From an uncultured Alphaproteobacteria bacterium (GTDB taxonomy: Bacteria > Pseudomonadota > Alphaproteobacteria > RF32 > CAG-239): 64,000 nucleotides of DNA. The first letter of the stretch is position 1; each line of letters opens with the position of its first letter. A program made the position numbers and the translations under genes. The notes beneath the pieces were generated by a model that was not told the DNA's origin, ran no database searches, and saw only the letters and a program-made list of their open reading frames with translations. Of this stretch, positions 9,149-19,430 are shown in pieces. The stretch lies in assembly GCA_949297145.1 (NCBI GenBank), contig CASFQO010000012.1, positions 1-64,000 on the forward strand, in the 5' to 3' direction.

Positions 9149-11560
9149 ATGAGTAACATTTTTGATTTTGATGAGAGTGATGATAGTTCCACACCTATCA
9201 CCTATGATAATATTAGTGCGCTGAAACCTATTTGTCCTTTTTTGGAAGGGCTTAACCCTGAACAACTACAAGCCGTACGAAAAACGGAAGGCCCTTTATT
9301 AGTCTTAGCTGGTGCAGGAACAGGCAAGACTAAAGTTCTAACCACGCGACTTGCTTATATTTTGCAAAATAATTTTGCCCGCCCTTGGAACTGTTTGGTG
9401 GTAACTTTTACAAACCGGGCGGCCAATGAAATGAAAGAACGTGTCAGAGGGTTTATCGGAGATGCCGTTAATTCGGTTTGGCTCGGCACTTTTCATAGTA
9501 TCTGTGTTAAAATTTTAAGGAAATATCCTGAATATGTTAAGCTAAAATCTAATTTCACAATTTTAGGAGAGGACGACCAAAAACGCGTCATTAAAAAAGT
9601 TTTACAAGAAAATTCCATTGATGAGAAGCAGTATCCACCGCAAGCTGTTTTAGAAAAGATTTCTCGTTTTAAGGATAAAGGTTTTACGGTTGATAAGATT
9701 TTAAATGATTGCAAGACAAACCTCACCGCGCTCATTTATCGTGAATATCAGAAAAAACTTGTTGAAATGAATTGTGTGGATTTTGGAGATATTCTTTTAT
9801 ATGTCCTAGATATTCTACTCAAAAATCCTTCTATTTTGCAAGAATATCAACAACGTTTCCTTTATATCATGGTAGACGAGTATCAAGACACTAATGTGAC
9901 GCAATATCTGTTACTCAGACTTCTTTCTCAACTGCACCGCAACATTTGCTGCGTTGGCGATGATGACCAATCTATATATTCTTGGAGAGGTGCTGAAATT
10001 GAAAATATTTTAAAATTTACAGAAGACTTTCCAGAAGCCGTTACTATACGATTGGAAAGAAATTATCGTTCGGTTGCAAATATTCTTAATGCTGCTTCAG
10101 CGGTTATCAGCCATAACTCTAAGCGATTAGGCAAAACCTTAAAAGTTGCAGAACATAGTCCGGTTTCTCAATGTGCCAATGAAAAAATAAAAGTTGTCAG
10201 CACATATAGCGGTGATGATGAAGCGAAGTATATCACTCAAGAGATACAGCGTCTTAAATATAAAGGGTTTGCTTATGATGAAATTGCGGTTTTGGTTCGT
10301 ACGGCTTCGCAGACCCGCGCTTTTGAAGAAAGTTTTATTAAAGAATCGCTTCCTTATAAAGTCGTTGGTGGTTTAAAGTTCTATGAGAGAGCTGAAATAC
10401 GGGATATGTTGGCTTATTTTCGCCTTATTTTGCAACCTAGCGACGATCTCGCTTTTGAACGTATTATCAATAAACCGGCACGTGGAATTGGGGAGAAGAC
10501 CGTTGATAAATTCAGAGAGCGCGCCAAAGCTCACGATTGCTCTTTGTATCAAGCTATGATTGATTTGATGGCCGAAGGCGTGTTTTCTGGCAAAACACTT
10601 CACGCTTTGGATACTTTTGTTACCCACATCAATGAGTGGAGGCGCATTTTACCTGCAGTTTCTTTAAACGATTTTGCGGAACAGGTTGCTGACGAATCCG
10701 GTTATTTTGCAATGTTGGAACAAGACAAATCTGTTGAGGCGCCCGGAAGAATAGAAAATATTAAGGAACTTATTAACGTTATGAGTGATTCTGAAAATTA
10801 CCCGAATCTTTCAGAATTTTTGGAACACGTTAGCCTCGTTATTGATAATGAATATGGGGATAACTCCAACAAGATAATTATTTCTACTTTGCACGCCGCT
10901 AAAGGCCTTGAATTTGATGCTGTATTTTTACCAGGGTGGGAAGAAGGTTTGTTTCCGCATCAAAAGTGCCTTGACGGCGATGAGGGAAGTATTGAAGAAG
11001 AGCGTCGTCTTGCCTATGTTGCCATTACTCGTGCAAAGAAATTGCTTTACATCACTATGGCGTTTAATCGGAAATTATATGGGCAGTGGCAAAGTAATAT
11101 GCCTTCTCGTTTTCTTAATGAATTACCTCCGCAGTGTATTGAGCTTATCAATAATACCGGCTATGGTTCTCTTGCAAAAAATCAATCCGCTTCTGAAAAT
11201 TCCCATAATGCAGAGAAGAGATATTCCGGTCATGATAGGTATAGTGATGGATATAATTCTCGTTCCGACTATTCTAGAAGTTACGCCAATTCTTATTCTA
11301 AAAGAGAAAAGCACGGCTACTTTGATAATTACGAGAGTGCGGCTTATGACGAAAATGATCATTATACGTCTTATCGTTCCAGCTCTAAAAATGATTACTT
11401 TTACCAAACTAAAAAAGTTTCACCGTTGGTTGGCAAAAAAGTTCATCACGCTACATTTGGTTCCGGCACTATTACTGACGTAGAGGGAAACAAATGTGAA
11501 GTATTTTTTGAGAACTTCGGAAAGAAAAAAATAATGAAGAGTTTCTTGGAGATTCTCTAA
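9149..11560 (+). CDS. uvrD: UvrD/PcrA-type DNA helicase
   Basis: Superfamily 1A 3'-5' helicase for nucleotide-excision and mismatch repair and for removing RecA or RNA polymerase. Walker A AGAGTGKT is at residues 54-61, motif II is VDEYQDTN, motif III is DDDQSIYSWRGAE, and motifs V and VI are STLHAAKGLEFD and YVAITRAKK. After the helicase core comes an unusual Tyr/Ser/Arg/Asp-rich low-complexity stretch of about 75 residues (roughly 690-765), then a C-terminal Tudor-like module (about 48 aa) that binds RNA polymerase in relatives. Length 803 aa is above PcrA average because of this linker. Confidence 0.94.
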   Translation: MSNIFDFDESDDSSTPITYDNISALKPICPFLEGLNPEQLQAVRKTEGPLLVLAGAGTGKTKVLTTRLAYILQNNFARPWNCLVVTFTNRAANEMKERVRGFIGDAVNSVWLGTFHSICVKILRKYPEYVKLKSNFTILGEDDQKRVIKKVLQENSIDEKQYPPQAVLEKISRFKDKGFTVDKILNDCKTNLTALIYREYQKKLVEMNCVDFGDILLYVLDILLKNPSILQEYQQRFLYIMVDEYQDTNVTQYLLLRLLSQLHRNICCVGDDDQSIYSWRGAEIENILKFTEDFPEAVTIRLERNYRSVANILNAASAVISHNSKRLGKTLKVAEHSPVSQCANEKIKVVSTYSGDDEAKYITQEIQRLKYKGFAYDEIAVLVRTASQTRAFEESFIKESLPYKVVGGLKFYERAEIRDMLAYFRLILQPSDDLAFERIINKPARGIGEKTVDKFRERAKAHDCSLYQAMIDLMAEGVFSGKTLHALDTFVTHINEWRRILPAVSLNDFAEQVADESGYFAMLEQDKSVEAPGRIENIKELINVMSDSENYPNLSEFLEHVSLVIDNEYGDNSNKIIISTLHAAKGLEFDAVFLPGWEEGLFPHQKCLDGDEGSIEEERRLAYVAITRAKKLLYITMAFNRKLYGQWQSNMPSRFLNELPPQCIELINNTGYGSLAKNQSASENSHNAEKRYSGHDRYSDGYNSRSDYSRSYANSYSKREKHGYFDNYESAAYDENDHYTSYRSSSKNDYFYQTKKVSPLVGKKVHHATFGSGTITDVEGNKCEVFFENFGKKKIMKSFLEIL

Positions 11561-11573
11561 TAGCTTGCTTTTT

Positions 11574-12038
11574 CTATTTCGTTTTGCGAAATGAAAAATA
11601 TTTATGAACAAAAAATGTTAGTACTGTTATAATGACAATGCAACATAATTGAGCTATGGCTTTATCTAAATTTGGCACTTCTTGCAGAATGCTTTGTGGT
11701 GATAGTTTTTCTTTAATATGTATCATTCTGACGAAGAAGGCTAATAACCCTGTATTGATAAAATACAAAACGATATAGGATGAAACGCCTTTTAAATACT
11801 CTTGCTTAAAATTTCCCTGACTTTGAAAGACATAATACCGCATAGTTATTACGGAAATATTGATATTTATTATATTCATGAGCAATAAGGATATTTGCTC
11901 TCTCCCTTCCGTTAAATATAAAAATAAATAGTATAAGATGAACGATGTGGTGGTATTAAAGCCACCAACAAGCAGAAAACGGATTTTTTGATTTATTTTA
12001 AACCAGATATTTTCTAAATATTTATATGCTTTTATCAT
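11574..12038 (-). CDS. GtrA-like membrane protein
   Basis: Small four-helix membrane protein (154 aa) of the GtrA family, thought to flip or support polyprenyl-phosphate-linked sugars across the inner membrane. The conserved start FLLVGGFNTTTSFILYY and hydrophobic segments near residues 20-40, 50-70, 85-105 and 125-145 fit. It is the last gene of a four-gene operon and overlaps the deacetylase gene by 17 bases. In Bordetella and Francisella lipid A glycosylation loci a comparable membrane protein is proposed as the flippase; here that is inferred. Confidence 0.85.
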   Translation of the reverse strand: MIKAYKYLENIWFKINQKIRFLLVGGFNTTTSFILYYLFLYLTEGREQISLLLMNIININISVITMRYYVFQSQGNFKQEYLKGVSSYIVLYFINTGLLAFFVRMIHIKEKLSPQSILQEVPNLDKAIAQLCCIVIITVLTFFVHKYFSFRKTK

Positions 12039-12858
12039 CTTTCAGCCCTTTCAGACAATCTTTATTGAGTGCAGTCAAAAATTCCACCTCTCTTGTATGT
12101 GATATTATGTTTTTATCTGAAATACTATTTATATTTTGTTTATCTACATCCGGAAGTCCTGGATGAAGCATTATTTCTATTCCGTTATATTCTTCAGGTA
12201 CACGAACTTTTTGAAGAATCTTAGTATTTATATTACCGGTGTATATAATACTGAAAAAATAAATTTCAGATTTTGCTTTTGTGAGCCACCCTAAAACTGT
12301 TAGAACCAATAATTTAACGATTCCACCATTTTTTATGCCTGATATCTGGCCTTGATTTTTCCAGGTATTGTAAATGCTCTCATTTATTATTCGCATTCTC
12401 GATATTTTATATTTTTTTTGAAGTTTTCTCATTATTTTATAAACCATCGGTATCATTTGGACATGACGATGGCCATCCATATGAGTAATACTTAAATTAT
12501 TTTTTTGCATAATTTTGATTTGCGCTTCAATTTCTCTCCATATTTGAAATTTTATTCTTTTTAAATACACCGTTTTTAGCAACAGTTTTACAAACCCATT
12601 ACAGAAAAAACCATCTGCTTCTGTTAAATCTTGCAGTTTATTTTTATTACAAACGGCTCTTCCAGTGGTCAATGTTACATGCAGGCCTAAATCTATATTT
12701 TTCATTTTTCTGCTTAGCTGTATAGCTTCTTTGGTGCATTCTTGATTAACCATGATGCTTGTGGAGTTTATTATACCCTCCATGCTTCCTTTATATATGG
12801 CAAGATTTACGCCCTGGCTAAAGCCAAAATCATCTGCATTAATATATATTTTTTTCAT
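12022..12858 (-). CDS. YdjC/NaxD-like carbohydrate deacetylase
   Basis: Metal-dependent sugar N-deacetylase of the YdjC/ChbG family (278 aa). The metal and catalytic motifs are visible: NADDFGFSQG near the N-terminus, LGLHVTLTTGR, HMDGHRHVQMIP in the middle and MLHPG near the end. In Francisella NaxD and Bordetella LgmC, YdjC enzymes deacetylate a polyprenyl-phosphate-linked N-acetylhexosamine before transfer to lipid A. The flanking ArnT-like, GtrB-like and GtrA-like genes strongly suggest the same job here. It abuts the GtrB-like gene with a 4-base overlap. AAGG precedes the ATG. Confidence 0.87.
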   Translation of the reverse strand: MKKIYINADDFGFSQGVNLAIYKGSMEGIINSTSIMVNQECTKEAIQLSRKMKNIDLGLHVTLTTGRAVCNKNKLQDLTEADGFFCNGFVKLLLKTVYLKRIKFQIWREIEAQIKIMQKNNLSITHMDGHRHVQMIPMVYKIMRKLQKKYKISRMRIINESIYNTWKNQGQISGIKNGGIVKLLVLTVLGWLTKAKSEIYFFSIIYTGNINTKILQKVRVPEEYNGIEIMLHPGLPDVDKQNINSISDKNIISHTREVEFLTALNKDCLKGLKDDKSI

Positions 12859-13847
12859 CTTTTACCTTGTCTATCTTTAAATACATTGTTTTCACCATTT
12901 GATACAATATAATCAGCCATATACAGAGGGCGCTGTTTCACTTCCATATGTATTTTTCCAATATATTCTCCAATAATACCCAATGCCAACAAAATGATGG
13001 AACCTAAGAAGGATATTGTTACCATAATTGTTGCATAGCCTGGTGTTCTATGCTGAATAATATAATATTCCACAATCACGTATATCGCTAAAATGATTGA
13101 TATAAGCGCTCCTAGAAGTCCAATGTATGTGGCTAAGCGCAGTGGTCTTACCGAAAATTGGATTATACTATCCATTGCCAGAGCAAAGCTTTTAAATACA
13201 CTGTATTTTGATTCACCTTTAAATCGCTTAGGGGCGACAAACTCTATTGTCTTAACTTTATCTGTCGGCATTATCCAACTTAGCAGACCTCGAAATAATC
13301 TATCATGTTCATTAAAACCCTTCAAAAAGTCCACGTATCGTCTATCAAGCAAGCGAAAATCCGGACTTTTTGAGGGAATTTTTGTATCAGATAACCAGTT
13401 TAAAATTTTATAAAAAGTTGCAGCACAAAACTTATAGATTGTACTTGTGCCTAAATTATCTGTTCGGCGGCTTAAAACAATTTCTGCCCCCTCTGACCAT
13501 AATTTTATCATTTGAGGAATATAAAGCGGCGGATGCTGCAAATCTGCATCCATAAAAATAACGGCGTCTCCCAAAGCATGATCCATACCTGCCGTCATGG
13601 CTATTTCATGACCAAAATTTCTTTTTAAATTCACTATACAAATATCTTTATCCTGCTTTTGGAGTTGCTTAACTTTTTTCAGTGTACCATCGCTCGAACC
13701 GTCATTTACAAAGACATATTCAAATACATATTTTGAACCGATATTTTTGTCTTGTTTTGTGTGCTTCAGCAATTCTTTATATAACTCTGCAATATTTTCT
13801 TCTTCATTATATGCTGAGATGACAATACTTATGATTTTTTGAGACAT
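12855..13847 (-). CDS. GtrB/DPM1-like polyprenyl-phosphate glycosyltransferase
   Basis: GT2 enzyme that charges polyprenyl phosphate with a sugar on the cytosolic side, like ArnC, GtrB or FlmF2. The catalytic domain has SIVISAYNEEENI, VNDGSSDGT and the DXD motif IFMDADLQHPP; two C-terminal membrane helices (about residues 230-260 and 270-295) match the family. The start at 13847 is preferred because GGAG sits six bases before that ATG and because it then follows the upstream stop codon by one base. Sugar unknown; N-acetylhexosamine is suggested by the next gene. Confidence 0.9.
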   Translation of the reverse strand: MSQKIISIVISAYNEEENIAELYKELLKHTKQDKNIGSKYVFEYVFVNDGSSDGTLKKVKQLQKQDKDICIVNLKRNFGHEIAMTAGMDHALGDAVIFMDADLQHPPLYIPQMIKLWSEGAEIVLSRRTDNLGTSTIYKFCAATFYKILNWLSDTKIPSKSPDFRLLDRRYVDFLKGFNEHDRLFRGLLSWIMPTDKVKTIEFVAPKRFKGESKYSVFKSFALAMDSIIQFSVRPLRLATYIGLLGALISIILAIYVIVEYYIIQHRTPGYATIMVTISFLGSIILLALGIIGEYIGKIHMEVKQRPLYMADYIVSNGENNVFKDRQGKR

Positions 13848-13848
13848 T

Positions 13849-15306
13849 TTACTCTCCATCTATAAAGCCGTAGTAATAGCGTTTAAACCTTGTTTTTCCA
13901 AGAATATTACTAAATTGAAATTTAATTTCTTTAGGTGCAGTTGCTTTGGGATAGCTTTCTGTATATTTTTTATAATCTTTTCTTGTTTCCGCAAAAACTA
14001 TTCCTCCTTCTTGTTTTAATTTCTGTGCTGATACCCAAGGGTTTCTGTGTGCATCACCCCAAATAACTGGCTTTGGTTTATCCGGACTTTCTAAAGTTAG
14101 AATACTTGAAAGCCAGACATCACCTAAAACGTATTGTAGTTTCTTTTCGTCACGCTGATGCCACTTTCGTGTTAATTGAATTGCAAAGTTTTTGCCATTC
14201 AGATTATATTTCGGGCTTGTACTTAGAAATATACTGGCTGCATAAGCCATCCCCATCATCAGCATCAAAGTATATGTGATTTTCTGCGTTTTCACATATA
14301 TCTTCTCTCCAATTTCTCCTTTTACTCCCATAAATAAGACTATTCCTAAAAGATAAAGTAAAGGATACCCCCACATACTTTTAATTGGTGTTCCGCTTAT
14401 TATGCCAAATAATATGATAAAAATTATCGGAAAGACACCCAACCAAAACAAAAATTTGTTGTTAAAAGAATTATCTACAACTGTGTCAGCCTCGAACTTT
14501 TTCCCAAATACACTTACAAAAATTAACACACTCCCCAGACCGTAAAAAAATAACGACGCGAAAAATTTAGATGGATATATAATGTGATTTATCCAGTCTG
14601 GGCGAATATTTTTTCCGCCTCGCTCTGAAAAGTATTCTAACACCATAAAATCATGAGCATAGAGCCAATAAATGTGCGGAATTATCATTGCCACAAAAAT
14701 CGCCACACCTATATAAGCCCTATAGGATTTTAGGCATTTTATCCCCTCTGCCGTGAAAAGTATGAGTAGCACGCACCCCAGAAGTTGCAATCCGCTTGTA
14801 TATTTATTAAGGATATTCAGCCCACACGCCACGGCTGCACACACCCACCATATCAACTTATCTTCTATTAGTGCTCTATAAAAATAGTAAGCGCACATTG
14901 GCCAAAGAGCCAATGACAATACATTCACATTATATTCGGGAGAGCAATATCCATAGAAAACGCACCCTTCTAGTATCATTACAGATAATACTGCTTTTGT
15001 ATTATCTTTTAAGAGCAACTGCGCCAATTTATATATGTAAACAAAACCTATTATGACACACAGTTGGCTTAAGAAATATATTGCTTTCGCGTTTTCAAAA
15101 AAAAGTAAATATATTCCATAAGCCGGAAATCCTGATATAGGAGGATGCTTATTGGTACCAAGTAAGCAATATTTTCCCCACCATATTGCTTCCAAACTAT
15201 CCATTGGGACACCGGTGCGCAGGAGAGGTAAAATACTCCAAACACAAAGATGTATGAGACAAAAGAGAACTAGAGGGTGTTTGTTCGCTATACTTTGTAT
15301 TCTCAC
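13849..15306 (-). CDS. ArnT/PMT-like lipid-linked sugar transferase (GT39/GT83)
   Basis: Polytopic inner-membrane glycosyltransferase (485 aa, about 11-12 helices) that should take a sugar from a polyprenyl-phosphate carrier and attach it to lipid A or another periplasmic acceptor. The first periplasmic loop holds an acidic residue pair region MDSLEAIWWG and then NKHPPISGFP, as in PMT-2/ArnT-like enzymes. A soluble C-terminal domain follows the last helix. It starts with GTG, with AAGGAG upstream, and heads the operon with the GtrB-like, YdjC-like and GtrA-like genes. Relatives FlmK and LgmB add galactosamine or glucosamine to lipid A phosphates; the acceptor here is inferred. Confidence 0.83.
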   Translation of the reverse strand: MRIQSIANKHPLVLFCLIHLCVWSILPLLRTGVPMDSLEAIWWGKYCLLGTNKHPPISGFPAYGIYLLFFENAKAIYFLSQLCVIIGFVYIYKLAQLLLKDNTKAVLSVMILEGCVFYGYCSPEYNVNVLSLALWPMCAYYFYRALIEDKLIWWVCAAVACGLNILNKYTSGLQLLGCVLLILFTAEGIKCLKSYRAYIGVAIFVAMIIPHIYWLYAHDFMVLEYFSERGGKNIRPDWINHIIYPSKFFASLFFYGLGSVLIFVSVFGKKFEADTVVDNSFNNKFLFWLGVFPIIFIILFGIISGTPIKSMWGYPLLYLLGIVLFMGVKGEIGEKIYVKTQKITYTLMLMMGMAYAASIFLSTSPKYNLNGKNFAIQLTRKWHQRDEKKLQYVLGDVWLSSILTLESPDKPKPVIWGDAHRNPWVSAQKLKQEGGIVFAETRKDYKKYTESYPKATAPKEIKFQFSNILGKTRFKRYYYGFIDGE

Positions 15307-15477
15307 TTAATCTATCTCCTTTTCAGTGTTTTTGTTATTAGACATGATAAAACCTTATTTGACAAGCACAAACGTCTGCTTTTCATATTCCCTCTTTTGT
15401 TCTTTTTTAGAAAATTTAAACTTGAAAAAAATCTTAAGAGTGCTAGTAATTTATGGTATTTTAAAAGGAGATTACTT

Positions 15478-15765
15478 ATGGCTGTTGATAACGAAACCGT
15501 TAGACGGATTGCTTTTTTGGCCAGATTAAAAGTGGAACCGGAAAAGTTAGAAGATACAAAATCTGAATTTAATAAAATTTTAGCATGGGTTGAAGAATTA
15601 GGTGAAGTTAATACCGATAATGTTACCCCGCTTGTTTCCGTTAATGATGAAGCGTTGTCTTTACGACAAGATGAGATAACTGCCGGACATATTAGTGAGA
15701 AAATATTAAAAAATGCTCCGGCTCAGGAATTTGGTTATTTTGTTGTACCGAAAGTTGTGGAGTAA
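15478..15765 (+). CDS. gatC: Asp/Glu-tRNA amidotransferase subunit C
   Basis: 95-aa GatC that wraps around and stabilises GatA in the GatCAB complex, which converts Glu-tRNA(Gln) and/or Asp-tRNA(Asn) to the amide form. The start METV-like segment [14 protein letters not shown] and the C-terminal PLV...FVVPKVVE are typical. The frame is open further upstream, but AAAAGGAG precedes the ATG at 15478 and the homologous region begins there. First gene of gatCAB. Confidence 0.95.
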   Translation: MAVDNETVRRIAFLARLKVEPEKLEDTKSEFNKILAWVEELGEVNTDNVTPLVSVNDEALSLRQDEITAGHISEKILKNAPAQEFGYFVVPKVVE

Positions 15766-15769
15766 TAAA

Positions 15770-17224
15770 ATGAACGATTTAACAGATATAACAATTGCAG
15801 AGAGCTTGTCTAAATTAAAAGCAAAAGAAATTTCACCCGTTGAATTAACGCAAGCTTATATTAAAAAACTTGATGAAAATCATAAATACAACGCCTATAT
15901 TACTTTGACAGCCGAAAAGGCTTTGCAAGATGCTCATGAAGCTGAAAAGCGCTATGCCAATAATACAAATCGCAACTTAGAGGGTATTCCTTTAGGAATT
16001 AAAGACCTCTTTTGCACAAAAGATATTAAAACAACTGCGTGTTCACATATTTTAGATAATTTTATTCCTCAATATGAATCAACAGTTACACAAAATCTCC
16101 TTGATAACGGTGCGCTTTTTTTGGGTAAATTAAATATGGATGAATTCGCCATGGGCGGAAGTAATGAAACAAGTTACTTCGGTCCGGTTGTTAATCCGTG
16201 GAGCAAAGAAACACCTTTAGTTGCCGGAGGATCTTCCGGTGGCTCTGCTGCTGCTGTTGCTGCAAAAATGTGTGCAGCTGCCACTGCTACAGATACTGGT
16301 GGATCTATCCGTGAGCCTTCTGCCTTTTGCGGTGTTACCGGTATTAAACCAACTTATGGCAGATGCTCTCGTTATGGTATCGTTGCTTTTGCGTCATCGC
16401 TTGATCAGGCTGGACCTATTTGCAAAGATGTTACCGATTGTGCTTTATTGCTAAATTGTATGGCTGGATATGACGCTAAAGATTCAACATCATCCAAACG
16501 TGAAGTTCCTGACCTCTCAGCTTTTGTCGGTATGGATATTAAAGGATTGAAAATCGGTATTCCTGCAGAATATAGACCTGATGGATTAAATAAAGAAGTT
16601 GCTTCTTATTGGGATAAAGCTGCTAAAATTCTTGAAGATTGCGGCGCAGAAATTATTCACATCAATCTGCCTCACACCAAATATGCGTTACCGACATACT
16701 ATGTTATTGCTCCGGCGGAAGCCTCTTCTAACTTAGCAAGATATGATGGCGTTCGTTATGGTTTAAGAGTAGATGGAAATGGTCTTGATGAACAATACAT
16801 TAACACAAGAACTGCCGGATTTGGCGCAGAAGTTAAACGTCGTATTTTAATTGGTACTTATGTTTTGTCTGCCGGATACTATGATGCTTATTATCTCAAA
16901 GCACAAAAAGTTCGTCGCTTGATTAAAAATGATTTTGATGAAGCTTTCAAAAAGTGCGATCTTATTTTAACACCAACTTCTCCTGTGGAGCCTTTTGCTA
17001 TCGGCGATACAAAAATGTTAGAAAACCCGATAAATATGTATCTTAATGATGTCTTTACCGTTTCGGTTAACTTGGCAGGATTGCCTGCTATGAGTTTGCC
17101 TATCGGGCTTTCACAACACGGCTTACCGTTGGGTATGCAGTTAATTGGCAGAGCTTTTGATGAAGGTACAATTTTCAAAGCGGCTTATCAGTTGGAACGT
17201 GGTGCTAATTTTGTTAGGATGTAA
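15770..17224 (+). CDS. gatA: Asp/Glu-tRNA amidotransferase subunit A
   Basis: Glutaminase subunit of GatCAB (484 aa), releasing ammonia from glutamine for tRNA amidation. It has the amidase signature [15 protein letters not shown] with the cis-Ser and nucleophile Ser, and the catalytic Lys in [10 protein letters not shown]. The start at 15770 follows GGAG and lies five bases after the gatC stop; the open frame upstream is inside gatC. Full length with no missing domain. Confidence 0.97.
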   Translation: MNDLTDITIAESLSKLKAKEISPVELTQAYIKKLDENHKYNAYITLTAEKALQDAHEAEKRYANNTNRNLEGIPLGIKDLFCTKDIKTTACSHILDNFIPQYESTVTQNLLDNGALFLGKLNMDEFAMGGSNETSYFGPVVNPWSKETPLVAGGSSGGSAAAVAAKMCAAATATDTGGSIREPSAFCGVTGIKPTYGRCSRYGIVAFASSLDQAGPICKDVTDCALLLNCMAGYDAKDSTSSKREVPDLSAFVGMDIKGLKIGIPAEYRPDGLNKEVASYWDKAAKILEDCGAEIIHINLPHTKYALPTYYVIAPAEASSNLARYDGVRYGLRVDGNGLDEQYINTRTAGFGAEVKRRILIGTYVLSAGYYDAYYLKAQKVRRLIKNDFDEAFKKCDLILTPTSPVEPFAIGDTKMLENPINMYLNDVFTVSVNLAGLPAMSLPIGLSQHGLPLGMQLIGRAFDEGTIFKAAYQLERGANFVRM

Positions 17225-17227
17225 GAT

Positions 17228-18682
17228 ATGTCTGATTATGTGATTGAAACTGAAAAAGGGAAATGGGAAGTTATTTGCGGGTTGGAAATTCACTGTCAAA
17301 TTATTTCTAAATCAAAAATATTTAGTGGTGCATCTACAGAATTTGGCGACGATGTAAACGAAAATGTTTCTTTTGTTGATGCCGGTATGCCGGGAATGTT
17401 ACCAACACTTAATCAAGAGTGTGTTCATCAGGCTATTAAAACTGGTCTAGGCTTAAATGCGGTTATCAATAAATACTCTGAATTTTCTCGTAAAAACTAT
17501 TTTTATGCTGATTTGCCACAGGGATATCAAATTACGCAATTTCAATATCCTATCGTTGGAGAGGGATTTATTGATATTGATTTATCCGACGGAAAGACAA
17601 AACGAATCCGTATAGAAAGAATGCATATTGAGCAGGATGCCGGAAAGTCTATTCACGATATTGATCCTCACAAAAGCTTTATAGATCTCAATCGTGCTGG
17701 TGTTGGTTTGATGGAAATCGTAACCAAACCTGATTTTCGCTCGCCTGAAGAGGCCGGTGCATTTTTGCGCAAGCTTCGTTCCATTGTTCGTTATCTTGGA
17801 ACTTGTGACGGTAATATGGATGAAGGTTCGATGCGTTGCGATGTCAATGTTTCCGTTCGTCCGTTAGGTACAAATGAGTGTCGCACACGCTGTGAAATGA
17901 AAAATGTAAACAGTGTCAAATTTGTTATGCAGGCTATTGAAGTTGAAGCTAAAAGACATGTGGACGTTTATGAAAATGACGGAGAGATTTGTCAGGAAAC
18001 TCGTCAGTTTGATCCTGTGGCTTTAACTACAAAAGTTATGCGTAAAAAAGAATTTGCTCACGATTACCGTTATTTCCCTGAGCCGGATCTTCCTCCTCTT
18101 ATTTTAAGTGATGATTTAATAAATCAGATAAAGAAAGAATTGGTTGAATTGCCGGATGCCAAAAAGGCGCGGTTTGTACACGAACTTGGCTTAACACCGT
18201 ACGATGCTATGGTTATTTGTGAAAACAAAGAGGTTGCTGATTTCTTTGAGAAAGCTGCTCAAGGAAGAGATGCAAAGAAAGTTGCAAACTGGCTTATGGG
18301 TGACTTTTTTGCTATGCTTAAAAAGAAAAATCTTGATATTGCGCAATCTCCTGTTTCTGCAGAGAATCTGGGCAAACTTGTTGATTTGATTACGCATGAT
18401 GTAATTTCAGGAAAAATTGCAAAAGATGTTTTTGAAATTATGGCGGAAACTTCTGAAGATCCTGAAAAAATTGTTGAAGAGCGTGGTTTAAAGCAAGTAA
18501 CCGATACCTCTGCAATTGAAGCCATCATTGATGCTGTTATTGCATCGAATCCGGAAAATGTTGCAAGTTATAGAGCTGGAAAAGTTAACCTTTTAGGATG
18601 GTTTGTCGGACAAGTTATTAAACAATCTCAGGGAAAAGCAAACCCAGCCATGGTTAATAAATTGCTGAAAGAAAAACTTTAA
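17228..18682 (+). CDS. gatB: Asp/Glu-tRNA amidotransferase subunit B
   Basis: Kinase and amidation subunit of GatCAB (484 aa). The cradle domain has the family motifs [22 protein letters not shown] and [15 protein letters not shown]; the helical and YqeY-like tail that binds the tRNA D-loop is present to the C-terminus. It starts three bases after the gatA stop and completes the operon. A strong hairpin follows at 18714-18748. The presence of GatCAB implies that the cell makes Gln- and/or Asn-tRNA by the indirect route. Confidence 0.97.
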   Translation: MSDYVIETEKGKWEVICGLEIHCQIISKSKIFSGASTEFGDDVNENVSFVDAGMPGMLPTLNQECVHQAIKTGLGLNAVINKYSEFSRKNYFYADLPQGYQITQFQYPIVGEGFIDIDLSDGKTKRIRIERMHIEQDAGKSIHDIDPHKSFIDLNRAGVGLMEIVTKPDFRSPEEAGAFLRKLRSIVRYLGTCDGNMDEGSMRCDVNVSVRPLGTNECRTRCEMKNVNSVKFVMQAIEVEAKRHVDVYENDGEICQETRQFDPVALTTKVMRKKEFAHDYRYFPEPDLPPLILSDDLINQIKKELVELPDAKKARFVHELGLTPYDAMVICENKEVADFFEKAAQGRDAKKVANWLMGDFFAMLKKKNLDIAQSPVSAENLGKLVDLITHDVISGKIAKDVFEIMAETSEDPEKIVEERGLKQVTDTSAIEAIIDAVIASNPENVASYRAGKVNLLGWFVGQVIKQSQGKANPAMVNKLLKEKL

Positions 18683-18713
18683 TCTTTATCTCATATTTAC
18701 AACTTTCGTTTTG

Positions 18714-18748
18714 TTATAAAGCTGTCTAGTCTCTAGGCAGCTTTATAA
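18714..18748 (+). terminator. Hairpin downstream of gatB
   Basis: An 11-bp stem (18714-18724 with 18738-18748) encloses a second CTAG/CTAG stem. There is no strong T-run, so termination is likely but not certain. Confidence 0.55.
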
Positions 18749-18827
18749 ACATAGACATTAGTTTTATATCCCTTTATTTTGCCAAAATATTTTTTATATT
18801 GTCTATATCTATTGAGAGGAGTTGAAT

Positions 18828-19022
18828 ATGAGTAAAGTAAATATTGCAAATTTTGTCATCTATGACCTTGCCAGCCGTTTTAACTTTGTTGAAAATCATG
18901 AGTTGGACAGCGAAATTGTTGGCCTTGTTGCCGATAATTGGAATAAAAAGCATTTCGTATCCGGGGATAAAAATCTTAAGTTTAATCACGATAAAAATAT
19001 CCGGCAAAAATTTATGATTTAG
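18828..19022 (+). CDS. Hypothetical 64-aa protein
   Basis: Unrecognised small soluble protein. An AGAGGAG ribosome site lies seven bases before the ATG at 18828, which supports translation. The sequence is mixed, with no signal peptide or membrane helix: a hydrophobic N-terminal half (ANFVIYDLASRFNFV) and a basic, Asn/Lys-rich tail. It stands alone between gatB and another small gene. Confidence 0.55.
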   Translation: MSKVNIANFVIYDLASRFNFVENHELDSEIVGLVADNWNKKHFVSGDKNLKFNHDKNIRQKFMI

Positions 19023-19137
19023 AATCGGCTTTTCTATGCCTTTATTATTGTCAAGATAGCTTTTTTTAGAGCTTTAAAATATCTTTTTCATCTATACCTC
19101 TACACTTGTTCGGATTATTTTTTTTGTGAGGTATGAT

Positions 19138-19389
19138 ATGAAAAAAAGTCAGAAAGATTTATTAAAGGAAAATCTCATATTTGTCGGAACTATTTATGAT
19201 AGTTTTGAGGCTCTTGAGGAAACCCTTGGAAAATTAAAATTAGAAAAACCTCTTTTTATTACTCATGTAGCAAAGATGGCTTTTGCGGAAGAAGTTTTTA
19301 AACGTGTTGAAGGAGCACCCGAGCTCTGCCGATTTACACAACATAAGAAAGTTAATGCTCCTTCCATATCTCCTCGTTTCTATAATTAA
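19138..19389 (+). CDS. Hypothetical 83-aa protein
   Basis: Unrecognised protein with a mixed alpha/beta pattern (LIFVGTIYDSFEALEETLGKL, then KPLFITHVAKMAFAEEVFKRV). The start at 19138 has GAGG nine bases upstream. It is followed by a terminator hairpin shared with secF. No family assigned. Confidence 0.55.
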   Translation: MKKSQKDLLKENLIFVGTIYDSFEALEETLGKLKLEKPLFITHVAKMAFAEEVFKRVEGAPELCRFTQHKKVNAPSISPRFYN

Positions 19390-19395
19390 CCTATT

Positions 19396-19430
19396 AAAAA
19401 AAGCTCCTTGATGTTCAAGGAGCTTTTTTC
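19396..19430. terminator. Bidirectional terminator between the 83-aa gene and secF
   Basis: A perfect stem of about 14 bp (AAAAAAGCTCCTTG with its complement) closes the 5-nt loop ATGTT, with A- and T-runs at the ends; it serves both convergent genes. Confidence 0.9.
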
